NCBI GenBank assembly: GCA_910588005.1
Contig: CAJUQM010000004.1
Coordinates: 28,134 to 92,133 of the forward strand
Reading direction: 5' to 3'
Length of the DNA: 64,000 nt
Origin: an uncultured Oscillibacter sp.
GTDB lineage: Bacteria; Bacillota; Clostridia; Oscillospirales; Oscillospiraceae
The notes beneath the pieces are model-generated. The model was not told where the DNA came from and searched no databases. It worked only from the letters and a program-made list of their open reading frames with translations. The number at the start of each line of letters is the position of its first letter. Position 1 is the first letter of the stretch. Made by a program: the position numbers and the translations under genes. Below are positions 24,387 through 33,219 of this stretch, piece after piece.

Positions 24387-26281
24387 AGGATGGGGTCCTC
24401 CTTCTCCGGTGGAATACTCTCCCGGTAGACGCCCTGGAGCCGGACAATGGACCGGGCCATGGGCAGCAGCTCCTCATACCCGGGGATCGCTCCCTCCACG
24501 CACTCGTGCAGCCGGTCCATGTGGAGGACCTCCTCCGTGGTGGCCTGGGGGAACGGCTGGATGGAGCCGTCGATAATCCCCCGGCGCAGAATCTCCGCCA
24601 GCTGGCGGACGCCCTCGGGCAGGTCGTTTGCCAGCAGAATGTCAATGGCCCGGCTGTTCATGCCCCACCAGTAGTTCACCGCCTGGTTTCCCCGGGGACC
24701 CAGGGCGTCCCAGCCGCCGCCCAGCACACTGCGGACCAGATTGGTATAGACATTGCCCCAGTGCCAGTAGGGAGAGGCCAGGGAGCGGAATTTTCCGCCT
24801 TCCACCCGGCAAAGGCCCCAGGGTTCCCGGATCCGGTCCGGCGTGGGAATATCCCGGTTGGAGATCAGGGAAACCCCCTGCCGGGCGAGATCCGCCATGG
24901 CGTCCGCCTCCACACAGGACCAGCGCAGAATGATCCGCGCCCCCGGATTGGTCAGCTGAACTCCCTGGGCAAAGGCGTTGATGCTGGCCGGCACACCGAA
25001 GATGGGACTGGAGGCCACATAGCCGATCCGCCCCTCCCGGCTGAGCACGCCGGCAATGGCTCCGGCGATAAACTTTCCCTCGTAGATCCGGCTGTAATAG
25101 GTCTGCACCCCGGCGTAGGGCATGGAGACCGAGCAGTTCAGAATCCGCACGTCCGGATGCTGGGCCGCCGTCTTGCGGCAGGCCCCGATCAGGGGCGGAG
25201 TGACGGCAAAAATGAGCTGCGCCCCATTGGCGATGGCCTCCTCCATGGCGGCCTCGGCATCGCCGCCGGGGCGGACACCGTTGAACACCTGTGTGGACAC
25301 CCGGTCCCCCAGAACGGCCTCCAAATACTGCCGTCCCAGATCGTGGGCCCTGGCCCAGTCGCTCTGCTCCGGCAGCTGGTCGCTGACAAAGGCTACGTTG
25401 AGATGGCTGGGTTTGCCCTTAAACAGGCGGCCCAAAAGGCCGCCGTCCTTGGCCTCCGGCGCGTCCGTCTTCACGTCAATGGGTTCCGTGAGGGCCTTGA
25501 CATCCGCCCACACCGCCTTGATGCTCTTCGCCAGCTCCGCGGCAGGAAGGGAGAGAAGCTCGTCAAAGCCATAGACCTTCAGCCACACCAGCATGGCGTC
25601 CGCCGTGGTGATGGGCAGCTCCCCGCCCCCCAGCTTCCGGAAAGGCTCCTGAAAATAGGTGTACCCAGCGGTGAAGCGCCGCCGCTCATCATCGCTCCAC
25701 ACGTGGTCCGGCTCATAGCCCAGGGCCTTCTGGAGCTTTTGGAAGCTGCCTGCCCGGCTGAACCGCACCCGGTAGAGCCGTGTCTTTGGATAGGACTCCA
25801 TAAAATCGTAATAGGCCTGAATCTCCGGGTCCTCCGACCACACCGGCACCATGCGGGTCACATAGCCGGGGATGACCGGCGCGCCGTAGCTCCTCAGCAC
25901 GCTGACCCGCTTGTTGCCCTCCTGGACATAAAACCGGCCCAGATACTCAAAGCAGCGGACAGGGTCCCGAATGCCCTCATCCCCCAGGTGGGCCTGACAC
26001 AGATCCATCCACTTGCCCGCAAACTCCGTGTCCGGCTCCAGCAGCGGCATAAAGTCCGCCGCGAAGGCGGTCCGGCGTCCCGCGGTTTTGGTGCCTTTGA
26101 TCTGGTCGATGGGGATCTCCACCACGCCCAGGTCCATCTGCCCGGCCACCATGGCCTCGCTGATGATCTCGTCCAGCACCTGGGGATAGGGATACCGCCC
26201 CCGGAGCACACAGTCGTGATAGGTCTTGCGGCCCTGCTTCAAAGCGGCGCCATACTGCGCCGCGGCCTCCTGCCGGCCCAT
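24383..26281 (-). CDS. ParB-like domain fused to a BMP (PnrA-type) ligand-binding domain
   Basis: 632 residues. The N-terminal part (about 1-290) includes a ParB/Srx-like segment, CFEYLGRFYVQEGNKRVSVLRSYG. The C-terminal part (about 300-630) is a BMP/Med-type periplasmic-binding fold: LNVAFVSDQLPEQSDWARAHD, IFAVTPPLIGACRKTA, and YEGKFIAGAIAGVLS...IGYVASSPIFGVPASINAFAQG. There is no signal peptide or lipobox, so the nucleoside-binding-type domain should be cytoplasmic, probably a sensor or enzyme partner rather than an ABC substrate receptor. AGGAGG lies 7 nt before ATG 26281. Confidence 0.8.
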   Translation of the reverse strand: MGRQEAAAQYGAALKQGRKTYHDCVLRGRYPYPQVLDEIISEAMVAGQMDLGVVEIPIDQIKGTKTAGRRTAFAADFMPLLEPDTEFAGKWMDLCQAHLGDEGIRDPVRCFEYLGRFYVQEGNKRVSVLRSYGAPVIPGYVTRMVPVWSEDPEIQAYYDFMESYPKTRLYRVRFSRAGSFQKLQKALGYEPDHVWSDDERRRFTAGYTYFQEPFRKLGGGELPITTADAMLVWLKVYGFDELLSLPAAELAKSIKAVWADVKALTEPIDVKTDAPEAKDGGLLGRLFKGKPSHLNVAFVSDQLPEQSDWARAHDLGRQYLEAVLGDRVSTQVFNGVRPGGDAEAAMEEAIANGAQLIFAVTPPLIGACRKTAAQHPDVRILNCSVSMPYAGVQTYYSRIYEGKFIAGAIAGVLSREGRIGYVASSPIFGVPASINAFAQGVQLTNPGARIILRWSCVEADAMADLARQGVSLISNRDIPTPDRIREPWGLCRVEGGKFRSLASPYWHWGNVYTNLVRSVLGGGWDALGPRGNQAVNYWWGMNSRAIDILLANDLPEGVRQLAEILRRGIIDGSIQPFPQATTEEVLHMDRLHECVEGAIPGYEELLPMARSIVRLQGVYRESIPPEKEDPIL

Positions 26282-26320
26282 GATACCGCCTCCTGCATTT
26301 AATCGTTTACCTTTGGTCCT

Positions 26321-26349
26321 ATTCTACTGGATTTATTTTGGGAATACAA
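26321..26349 (-). promoter_or_regulatory. Promoter of the BMP-fusion/phosphoesterase operon
   Basis: Minus-strand TTGTAT (26349-26344), a 17-bp spacer and TAGAAT (26326-26321). Confidence 0.5.
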
Positions 26350-26416
26350 GGGGGCGCCGTCGTCTCCGGAGCCAAAATTAACTCTGCGGCAGAGGGGCGG
26401 TTCAGCTGTTTTGACG

Positions 26417-26451
26417 GAGAGGGGGCCGCGCCTGCGGCGCGGCCCCCTCTC
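26417..26451. terminator. Strong GC hairpin behind the membrane-anchored hypothetical
   Basis: Sixteen-base arms at 26417-26432 and 26436-26451 are perfectly complementary with a 3-nt loop. No T run follows on either strand, but the stem is very stable. Confidence 0.55.
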
Positions 26452-26464
26452 CCGGGCGCTCTGC

Positions 26465-27532
26465 CTATTTGCCGAACCGGTACTGCTCGGCAGTCAATGC
26501 CAGCTCAATCTCCCCATCCGTGAAGGAAGAGGCGATCAGTTCCAGCTGGTTTTCCAGCGGCAGCTCCTCGTTGACGCGGAAGGCCCGCATCAGCTTCTGC
26601 CCCGCCGGAACGCGGACGTTGCGGGTAAAGCTCTCGCCGCCCTCGTTGCCTACGGTACAGGGACGGCGCACCGCTATGCAGGCGTCCTCGTCTCCGATGT
26701 TCTCAATGGTGATGACCGCGTACTCCCCCAGATACGGCGTAAAGGCGAAGCGCCGCGTAATCGTGGTGGAAAATTTGTCGTCGTTTCGAAAAACCTGCCG
26801 CTCCAGGGCGGTGCCGGACCAGCTGGCCAGATCCACCTTGGCCGGGTCCTCCTCGGTATACATGCCGAATGTGACGCCGTACTCCGGCTTCATGGGCGCC
26901 TCCCGCCGATTCTCCTCCCAGATCGCCTCCATTTCCGCGCGCTCCTCCGCAGGCATCTCCGGAGCTTCGCTTCTCGGCAGCCTTCTGGCGCCGTTGCCCG
27001 TTGTTCCGTCGGCATATCCCACCCATTTTCCATCCTCACCCCTTGTGAGATTGTATCCAATGTCGCATTTTATCCGTCCGGTGAACCAAATGGGTTCTCC
27101 TGTGTGCGCCTTTATCTGCTGCTCTCCCTTGTCATTCACAAAGGGCTTCGCCCCGAAATCCACGCAGTTGATGTCCTCGTGATAGGTCACGCCGAGGGCC
27201 ACGTCCAGGATGTCTCCGATCATCCCCGCCTCTACATAGTAGTGAATCTCACCCTTCTCGTCGGTGTAGGTCAGCACGGCGGGGATCTCCGCGCCGTTCT
27301 CCGCCTGCACCTTCTCGCCGGGGGCCACCCGCTCCACACCGAACAGGGCAACGCCCGCCTCTCCGCAGGCCAGCCGGAGGTCTCCTGCCTGCACCCGCAC
27401 CTGGGACTCCGCCTGGGGCTGGGCCGCCGGCGCCTCCTCCTTTGCCAGGGAGGCGGAGATCAGGCAGGCCAGCAGTATCATGGTGGCCATGCCGGCGATG
27501 AAGGGGATGTAGCTTTTCTTTGTCTTATTCAT
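26465..27532 (-). CDS. Membrane-anchored hypothetical protein
   Basis: 355 residues with an N-terminal helix (IPFIAGMATMILLACLISASLA, about 8-30) serving as anchor or signal, a short AAQPQAESQ linker and a beta-rich extracellular part. ATG 27532 has GAGGAG 7 nt upstream. I do not recognise the domain. It follows the DUF4367 gene by 20 bp and may be the last gene of the sigma/DUF4367 transcript, which would make it an envelope-stress output. Confidence 0.6.
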   Translation of the reverse strand: MNKTKKSYIPFIAGMATMILLACLISASLAKEEAPAAQPQAESQVRVQAGDLRLACGEAGVALFGVERVAPGEKVQAENGAEIPAVLTYTDEKGEIHYYVEAGMIGDILDVALGVTYHEDINCVDFGAKPFVNDKGEQQIKAHTGEPIWFTGRIKCDIGYNLTRGEDGKWVGYADGTTGNGARRLPRSEAPEMPAEERAEMEAIWEENRREAPMKPEYGVTFGMYTEEDPAKVDLASWSGTALERQVFRNDDKFSTTITRRFAFTPYLGEYAVITIENIGDEDACIAVRRPCTVGNEGGESFTRNVRVPAGQKLMRAFRVNEELPLENQLELIASSFTDGEIELALTAEQYRFGK

Positions 27533-27552
27533 ATTTATGCTCCTCTCTAAAG

Positions 27553-28212
27553 TTACCACTCCAGATTTTCCGCGATCTTAAAAAAGGTCTCCCGGTCCAG
27601 GCCGCTATCGGCTGTCAGCTGGAGGACGTAGGGTCCATCCGCCCACAGCAGGATATACCCGGAAGCATCCTCCGCGGCATGGATAAAAATGCCCTCACTG
27701 CCCTGGACGGTGACGCCCTCCCACTGGTAGTCTCCCATCAATGTCTCGCTGTACTCCTGCCCCATCCACTGGCGCAGGGCGATATACTGGTAGTCCTCCG
27801 TGCGGTAAGAGGTGCTGAAATACACGGTGTCCTCCTCCAGCTCACTCTCGGTCCACAGGGCGTATCCCTCCGGAACCCACCCCAGGGTGATCCGGTGGAA
27901 CCGCTGGGGAACCACGTCCTCCTGGGGGCGGGCGCTGTAGGTGAGGATGCCCTCCCGGGCCGCAGCCCGGACATGGTAGTCCTCCGGCTGGCCGGCGCGG
28001 ACCGCCGTGCCCAGCAGAGCTATGACTGCCGCCAGCAGCAGCGCCCGCTTCCAGAGCGTCCCCTTTTTCCGCCTGGGCGCCAAAACGCGCATCCGCTCCT
28101 CAAAATCCGGGGAAAAAACGTGTGCGCACGCCTCCCGTCCCGGCAGGGCGCCCAGATACCGCTCCGCCGCCTCCGGCGCGGCCTCATACAGCATCTCGTC
28201 GGTAATTCTCAT
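27553..28212 (-). CDS. DUF4367-type membrane protein (probable anti-sigma)
   Basis: 219 residues: a cytoplasmic head (MRITDEMLYEAAPEAAERYL), basic PRRKKGTLWKR, one helix (about 65-82) and an extracellular domain with the DUF4367 look (LGWVPEGYAL, near the end ILLWADGPYVLQL). DUF4367 proteins are encoded after ECF sigma factors and are thought to restrain them. Its start overlaps the sigma gene by ATGA; GGGGAGG precedes ATG 28212. Confidence 0.75.
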   Translation of the reverse strand: MRITDEMLYEAAPEAAERYLGALPGREACAHVFSPDFEERMRVLAPRRKKGTLWKRALLLAAVIALLGTAVRAGQPEDYHVRAAAREGILTYSARPQEDVVPQRFHRITLGWVPEGYALWTESELEEDTVYFSTSYRTEDYQYIALRQWMGQEYSETLMGDYQWEGVTVQGSEGIFIHAAEDASGYILLWADGPYVLQLTADSGLDRETFFKIAENLEW

Positions 28213-28718
28213 ACGACCTCCCCTCTCTCCGCCAGCTCCGCCGCCAGGCACCGCTTGGCGCGAAGTGTCAGCTGGCGCACATTTCCCGGCGTCAGGCCCA
28301 GAAAACCGGCGATCTCGGCCGCGGAATAGCCGTTGTAATATTTCAGCAGCAATACCTCCCGGTACCTGGGAGGCAGCGCCGCCATGGCCCCGGCCAGCGT
28401 CCCGTCGGAGGGCGGAGCCGTGCAGCCGGGGATCTCCTCCAGCTCCGCCATCGGGCGGCGCTGCTTGGCCCGGTAGAGGTCAATGGCCTTCCGCTCCGCC
28501 ACAGTGGCGGCCAGACACCGGGCGCGGGATCCCAGCTCCGGCGGCAGGCTGTGTTCCGCCAGGCTGAGAAAAGCCAGGTGTACCGCGTCCTCCGCGTCCT
28601 GAGAATTTTGTAAAATCCGGTTCGCCACATGGAACATCAATCCCCGGTAGGTCCTGTACAGCGCCTCAAACCGCGTCCGATCCTCGGGACTGTCCATCGC
28701 CTGTAGATAGACCAGCAT
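28209..28718 (-). CDS. ECF RNA polymerase sigma factor
   Basis: 169 residues with region 2 (FEALYRTYRGLMFHVANRIL, DAEDAVHLAFLSL) and region 4 (LPPRYREVLLLKYYNGYSAAEIAGFL...LTLRAKRCL). ATG 28718 has GGGAGG 7 nt upstream; the longer frame reaches into the thyX terminator. It is paired with the DUF4367 protein and probably reads its own promoter. Confidence 0.88.
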   Translation of the reverse strand: MLVYLQAMDSPEDRTRFEALYRTYRGLMFHVANRILQNSQDAEDAVHLAFLSLAEHSLPPELGSRARCLAATVAERKAIDLYRAKQRRPMAELEEIPGCTAPPSDGTLAGAMAALPPRYREVLLLKYYNGYSAAEIAGFLGLTPGNVRQLTLRAKRCLAAELAERGEVV

Positions 28719-28741
28719 GTCACCGCCTCCCTCTGTACTCT

Positions 28742-28770
28742 GTAACGCTCCGCTTTGCCGGAATGTGACA
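28742..28770 (-). promoter_or_regulatory. Possible ECF promoter of the second sigma module
   Basis: Minus-strand TGTCAC (28770-28765) and CGTTAC (28747-28742), 17 bp apart, resemble the TGTCAC...CG pattern often in front of this type of ECF operon. Recalled from family knowledge, not tested. Confidence 0.35.
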
Positions 28771-28810
28771 CGGGACGCAAAATTTTTTGAAATTTCCCCA
28801 AAAGAAGATG

Positions 28811-28842
28811 CGCCGCCCTCCGGCTCCCCGGAGGACGGCGCA
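28811..28842 (-). terminator. Terminator of thyX
   Basis: GCGCCG plus CCTCCGG (28811-28824) pair with CCGGAGG plus CGGCGC (28829-28842), with one C/A mismatch. The minus-strand exit is ATCTTCTTTTGG. Confidence 0.6.
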
Positions 28843-28889
28843 CTCACTTTCACCAACACGCTCAAAAAATCTCCCGCCGTTTTCAGGCG

Positions 28890-29543
28890 TTACGCCTCTG
28901 CTTCCAGCAGATCCGTGAAAAACACCGGGTAGTCTCCGGCAAACCGCTCCAGCAGCATACGCGCCACCTCCCGGCACTGGGGATGTGCCGCCGCATCCGC
29001 CCGCAGGCGGAAGAAGTGCCGCCACTCCCGCAGGTTCATCGTGACCACCAGCTCTGTTTTCAGGGAGTTTGGCAGAACGCTTCGGGCCTCCTGCGGCGTG
29101 GCCCCCAGCTCAATCATCTGGAAATAGCTGGCCTCGGCGTTCTCCATGGCCCTTCGCCACACGTCGTACTTCTTCCGGTCCGTCTCGCTGTCCAGATCAT
29201 ATTGGAATCCGGTGGCCAGGTCAATACAGGTGATCTGGCTGCCAAATTTCTCCTTCCCATAGTTGCAGTACCGGGTGCTCTCCTGAGAGTAGCTGGCAAT
29301 CCGGTGGCGGACAATCTCATGGGTCACGCCCCGGTCGCAGATAAACTTCACCGTGAGGCTCTCATGCTCGATGACGGACTCGTGGCCCCGGCGGATAATT
29401 CCCCGGATAAATTTTTCCGCCGACCCATCCTCGATCTTATCCTCGCTCTTGTAACATACCCGGCCGATGCGCTCAATGCGGCGAAGCATCTCCTCATAGC
29501 GGTCTGCCCGAAGCACCTCCACCGCCGGTTTTTGGATCATCAT
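28890..29543 (-). CDS. thyX: FAD-dependent thymidylate synthase
   Basis: Makes dTMP from dUMP with methylenetetrahydrofolate, NADPH and FAD. 217 residues, with the ThyX motif RHRIASYSQESTR (79-91) and downstream FRLRADAAAHPQ. Length is normal. Two adjacent ATGs (29543, 29540) follow AAGGAG; either may be used. It is a single-gene unit with its own promoter and terminator. Confidence 0.96.
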   Translation of the reverse strand: MMIQKPAVEVLRADRYEEMLRRIERIGRVCYKSEDKIEDGSAEKFIRGIIRRGHESVIEHESLTVKFICDRGVTHEIVRHRIASYSQESTRYCNYGKEKFGSQITCIDLATGFQYDLDSETDRKKYDVWRRAMENAEASYFQMIELGATPQEARSVLPNSLKTELVVTMNLREWRHFFRLRADAAAHPQCREVARMLLERFAGDYPVFFTDLLEAEA

Positions 29544-29576
29544 TCCAATTCTCTCCTTGCGTCAATATTTTTTCCT

Positions 29577-29605
29577 ATTATAATTCAAATTCACACCGGG
29601 CGCAA
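29577..29605 (-). promoter_or_regulatory. Promoter of thyX
   Basis: Minus-strand TTGCGC (29605-29600), a 17-bp spacer and perfect TATAAT (29582-29577). Confidence 0.6.
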
Positions 29606-29618
29606 TAGACCTTTTTAG

Positions 29619-29647
29619 TTGTTTTTCGACGTTTGCTGTGGTAGAAT
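29619..29647 (+). promoter_or_regulatory. Promoter of the divergent hypothetical gene
   Basis: TTGTTT (29619-29624), a 17-bp spacer and TAGAAT (29642-29647), back to back with the thyX promoter. Confidence 0.5.
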
Positions 29648-29736
29648 AACCGCAGTGCAATCATTTCCCTTCCCCGGGAATTTTTTGCAGCGGCATTTTC
29701 GCCGGGTTTCCCCGGCTTTCTCAGGAGGTTTATTCT

Positions 29737-30399
29737 ATGCTGGTACCAAACCGCTTAAAGACTCTGTATGAAGGTCCTCTCCCCCCTATGGGGCTGACAG
29801 ATTATGAGTCCCTGTCCAAATTTCTAAACGCCGGCGCACAGCGGTGCCGGACCTCGGGCCGGAATTTCGACCTGTTTTTGGACTGGGTCATCCACGCTCT
29901 GCTTGCGAGCCTGACCTCTGACAGCGCCGCCCGGATCTTTCTACCCAAGACCAGGACCGCCCCCTTTGTGCTGGACGACCTGATCCCCCTCTCGGGCATC
30001 CGTCCCACCGGCAAAAAGCGTATTCAGCTCAGCGAGACCCACCTCATCGCCCCGGTGTGGAACAACACGGACTTAGGCCTGGCGCTGGAGGCGTTTTACG
30101 ACAGCGGTTTTGAGGACGTGAAGATTGAGCAGCACTTTGGCGGCGCCTATATCGAGGAACTGCGGCTGGCCATTGTCGACTCTCCCGCAGACGTGGACAT
30201 TCCCAACGTGCTGCGGGTATGGAACCGCGGCAGCCTGCAGCTGGATACTTACACCTTAAAATCTTTGGAGCCGGTGCTCAGCACCAATGGCGACGCCTGG
30301 TATCTCCAGGAGGACGGCGGCGAGCGGGCCGAACCGGTGCGGGAGCCGCGGATGGCGGCCCTCTATAACTGCGGCCTGCGGCGTTACTGCGGAAAATAA
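29737..30399 (+). CDS. Hypothetical protein
   Basis: 220 residues, soluble, no signal or membrane segment. AGGAGG 8 nt before ATG 29737 and a good promoter support expression. I recognise no domain. Its last 16 bases overlap the end of the convergent ParB-like gene, the first gene of the foreign zone, so its 3' end may mark where foreign DNA joins the chromosome. Confidence 0.65.
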   Translation: MLVPNRLKTLYEGPLPPMGLTDYESLSKFLNAGAQRCRTSGRNFDLFLDWVIHALLASLTSDSAARIFLPKTRTAPFVLDDLIPLSGIRPTGKKRIQLSETHLIAPVWNNTDLGLALEAFYDSGFEDVKIEQHFGGAYIEELRLAIVDSPADVDIPNVLRVWNRGSLQLDTYTLKSLEPVLSTNGDAWYLQEDGGERAEPVREPRMAALYNCGLRRYCGK

Positions 30400-31016
30400 A
30401 CTACGAAGGGGCTGCCGCTATGGGGCAGCCCCTTCTCCACATCCTCCGGCAGGGGTTCTTCCGCCTCCGGCGCTTCGCCGCCCCGCTCTGATCCGCCGGG
30501 AGTATCCGGACTCAACGACACCAGTTTGCCGGGGATGGGAAGGTCCGGATTGCCCTTGTGCTCCTTACGGTAGCGGCTGGCATCAAAAACCGTCATGTCA
30601 TACACATCCGCCCGGACCTCCTGCATTCCGGCCCTTTTCAACGCCTCGCAGCGGTGGAAGCCGTCCACCAGCTGATAGCCGCCCTTCTCACCCTGCCGGA
30701 GGATAACCGGCTTTTCCAAGCCGGACTTTTTGATGCTGGCAATCAGGCCGCTGTAATCCTCTCTGGGGGTGTCCTTAACATAAGTGCCAGGGAGCGGCTG
30801 AATGTCCGAAAGTTTGACATACCGCAGGTTCTGATCTTTCGGCTGCTCCGGCGGCCTCTTTTCGTCGGTCTTACCCGGCGCGGCGGCTCCGGCTCCTTGG
30901 GTCTCGACTTTGGGAGGTTCCGGCGGTTTTTTCTCCTCCGCCTTGCCGGGGGGACTTTCCTCCGGCGTTGGAGTTCGGAAAGCGCCGATCAACGGATTTT
31001 TCTTTGGGTCTGCCAT
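30384..31016 (-). CDS. ParB N-terminal-domain protein of plasmid/ICE type
   Basis: 210 residues. A Pro/Glu/Lys-rich N-terminus (1-65) precedes a ParB nuclease-like domain: VKLSDIQPLPGTYVKD, SGLIASIKKSGLEKPVILRQ and LVDGFHRCEALKRAG. No HTH domain follows, so it differs from chromosomal ParB. In Tn1549-type elements a protein like this follows repA and parA; here repA is 97 bp upstream and parA is missing. Confidence 0.78.
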   Translation of the reverse strand: MADPKKNPLIGAFRTPTPEESPPGKAEEKKPPEPPKVETQGAGAAAPGKTDEKRPPEQPKDQNLRYVKLSDIQPLPGTYVKDTPREDYSGLIASIKKSGLEKPVILRQGEKGGYQLVDGFHRCEALKRAGMQEVRADVYDMTVFDASRYRKEHKGNPDLPIPGKLVSLSPDTPGGSERGGEAPEAEEPLPEDVEKGLPHSGSPFVVYFPQ

Positions 31017-31113
31017 AACGTTTACCTCCAGTTTTCTTTTATTTGCTGAAACTCACATCAGTTTGAGGCAAGTTTTCAACCAGCTTCGGCTTTTGCATGG
31101 GCGGGTTCTGCCG

Positions 31114-31995
31114 CTATCCATCCAGATCATGCTGCACCTCCGCCTGATAATGGTGGTTGATTGTCGCCGGCGCGTTGTACAGGGCGGTCAGCAGATACCC
31201 CCGGATATTGCGGACTTCCGTTGTGTTTCGCCGCAGGCAGTCAAACACATATTCCAAATGCTCATAGGTCAGGCGGAAAAAGCGTTCTCTCACCACGGCG
31301 GCTGGAATATAATCGCCGCCAATCCGTATCGTGAGACGTGTGGCGCATAGCGTATCTACGATCAGCGCCACGATTTCATCCACATCCTCACAGGCGAATT
31401 GACGGCACAAACGGTCATATTCAATATTGGCCTCTATTTCTTTCTCACAGTCGTATCGGTCTATCCATCTGCTTTCTCCCGGGGAAACCGATGGAAGGAT
31501 TGATTGATGAAGCTGACTGTTCTCAGTCTGATTTGATTTAATATAACTCCCGGCGGTTTTTCCGCAGTCTTGACCGCTGGCCCTCTGCGGTCTGGGGGAT
31601 ACCGAGGGCGGAGGCGGCAGATCACGGGTAGTAAACCGCTTTACATAGATTTTCGTGGGGCGGCCCTGGCCCTGCCGTACACGCTCAATCAGGCCAAACC
31701 CGTTTTTTCCATTGTCCAATTCCACTAGAAGTTTTGTTGCCTTGTCATAGCCGCAGTTCATGTCCTCCTGAATTTCATCCAGGGTGTAGTAGATATAGAC
31801 ACGTCCCTGCTGATCGTACCAGCCGTTTTTTGCGGACAGGCCCATACGGTCCAGCAGCAGGCCATACAGCAGCTTGGCATCCGCGGATAACCGTTTGAAA
31901 CGTTCTCCCGCGATGAGCTGGCGGGGAATGCGATAAAAGGAAAATTGGCTGCTTTCGTCTCCGTAGTAATAATCGTAGACTGTTTCTGCGGCCAT
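31114..31995 (-). CDS. Replication initiator protein of the RepA_N type
   Basis: 293 residues. The N-terminal winged-helix initiator region reads FYRIPRQLIAGERFKRLSAD then AKLLYGLLLDRMGLSAKNGW (about 19-60) and VYIYYTLDEIQEDMNCG. The C-terminal domain (about 200-290) has the RLTYEHLEYVFDCLRRNTTE and IRGYLLTALYNAP segments typical of ICE RepA proteins. ATG 31995 follows AAAGGAGG. It would start replication of the circular form of an element, but no conjugation genes adjoin it on this side, so it looks like a residue of an earlier insertion. Confidence 0.85.
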   Translation of the reverse strand: MAAETVYDYYYGDESSQFSFYRIPRQLIAGERFKRLSADAKLLYGLLLDRMGLSAKNGWYDQQGRVYIYYTLDEIQEDMNCGYDKATKLLVELDNGKNGFGLIERVRQGQGRPTKIYVKRFTTRDLPPPPSVSPRPQRASGQDCGKTAGSYIKSNQTENSQLHQSILPSVSPGESRWIDRYDCEKEIEANIEYDRLCRQFACEDVDEIVALIVDTLCATRLTIRIGGDYIPAAVVRERFFRLTYEHLEYVFDCLRRNTTEVRNIRGYLLTALYNAPATINHHYQAEVQHDLDG

Positions 31996-32113
31996 GGTGC
32001 GGCCTCCTTTCTAGACAATAAAAAAAGGCGTCCCTTTCGGAACGCCTTTAACAAGGGGAGGGGATGAATGGCACTCATCGGATATATCAATCTGCAAAAC
32101 TGTTGGAAAATGG

Positions 32114-32151
32114 GAAAAGCTCGTTTTGACTTTCATCAAAACGAGCTTTTC
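32114..32151 (-). terminator. Terminator of the tRNA-Ala gene
   Basis: A perfect 16-bp stem, GAAAAGCTCGTTTTGA (32114-32129) with its complement at 32136-32151, lies 11 bp after the tRNA 3' end on the minus strand. A second weaker hairpin lies at about 32026-32049. Confidence 0.75.
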
Positions 32152-32161
32152 AGATTCCCAA

Positions 32162-32237
<76 letters not shown>

Positions 32238-32390
32238 ATATGCGGTAAACCACATTTACAAACTTGCAACCCGTTCCAGCAACTCACTCGCCGGAACATT
32301 TGCTAGTATAGCAGGCAAGTTTCCAATTGTCAACAGAAATTTTTCATTTCCACAGATTTTTTTCCTTGCATCCGCTGCGGCAATTTTATC

Positions 32391-32419
32391 TTGCAATCCA
32401 GAGGTAAAATTGTTAACAT
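32391..32419 (+). promoter_or_regulatory. Promoter of the DtxR-family gene
   Basis: TTGCAA (32391-32396), a 17-bp spacer and TAACAT (32414-32419). Confidence 0.45.
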
Positions 32420-32453
32420 AGTTCTATCACCCAGTATGTTAGGGGGACTGACT

Positions 32454-32837
32454 GTGACAATCCACGAATCCGCAGAGAACTATCTGGAATCCATCCTGAT
32501 TTTACAGGAGAGGCGCGGCACTGTACGTTCAATTGATATTGTAAACGAGCTGGGATACTCCAAGCCCAGTGTCAGCATAGCTATGAAAAAACTGCGGGAA
32601 AACGGCTACATCTCCATGTCGGCGGACGGTTTGATCACGCTCAACCAAAGCGGTTTGGACATCGCCAGCCGGATTTACCACCGCCATAAAATTCTCACTC
32701 AGTTCTTTACGCTTCTGGGCGTTTCTCCCCAAAACGCGGCGATCGACGCCTGCAAGGTAGAGCATGATCTCAGTGAGGAGACGTTTTCCCACATCTATGC
32801 CTTTGTAAAGCAGAAAGGGCAGGAAGCACCGGAATAA
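32454..32837 (+). CDS. DtxR/MntR-family metal-dependent regulator
   Basis: 127 residues: a winged HTH (about 1-65) with SAENYLESILILQERRGTVRSIDIVNELGYSK, then the dimer and metal-site domain (HRHKILTQFFTLLGV, ACKVEHDLSEETFSHI, with H and E ligands). It lacks the SH3-like domain, as MntR does. GTG 32454 is chosen because AGGGGG lies 7 nt upstream and homologues start TIHESAE. Mn or Fe homeostasis is the family role; no transporter adjoins it. Confidence 0.82.
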   Translation: MTIHESAENYLESILILQERRGTVRSIDIVNELGYSKPSVSIAMKKLRENGYISMSADGLITLNQSGLDIASRIYHRHKILTQFFTLLGVSPQNAAIDACKVEHDLSEETFSHIYAFVKQKGQEAPE

Positions 32838-32898
32838 AACCCCCTTTTACCTTTCGTGTTGTTGGCTCAAAACTCTGGCAATTTAATAAATCATACGG

Positions 32899-32927
32899 TT
32901 GAAGCCCAAAATTGCCTATGATATAGT
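32899..32927 (+). promoter_or_regulatory. Promoter of the DUF3781/zinc-ribbon pair
   Basis: TTGAAG (32899-32904), a 17-bp spacer and TATAGT (32922-32927). Confidence 0.5.
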
Positions 32928-32964
32928 CAAAGTAGCAAATGGGAATTCGCGAGGGCAATAGTAT

Positions 32965-33219
32965 ATGGATAAAGAAATTCTGTTATCTAATATAGACAAA
33001 GTTCATACTACAGAAATGGGAATCGATAGAATAAAGAAAAATCTGGGATTAGATACCAATGACGTGGTTGAATGGTGTAAGAACAAGGTGTTAGATGAGG
33101 GGTGCAATATTTGCAGGCAAGGAAAGAATTGGTACTGCGAAATTGATAAATCCCAATTTGGCTTTGTGTTCCTGGTGTATACGCCAACAAATCCTGATAA
33201 AAGGAAAATACTATTATGA
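32965..33219 (+). CDS. DUF3781-type small protein
   Basis: 84 residues, matching my memory of the DUF3781 family: IDRIKKNLGL, VVEWCKNKVL, GCNICRQGKNWYCEID. Four cysteines may bind metal. It is AT-rich compared with its neighbours and overlaps the next gene by four bases, so the two form an operon. Function unknown. It lies just outside the integrase end of the ICE. Confidence 0.65.
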   Translation: MDKEILLSNIDKVHTTEMGIDRIKKNLGLDTNDVVEWCKNKVLDEGCNICRQGKNWYCEIDKSQFGFVFLVYTPTNPDKRKILL

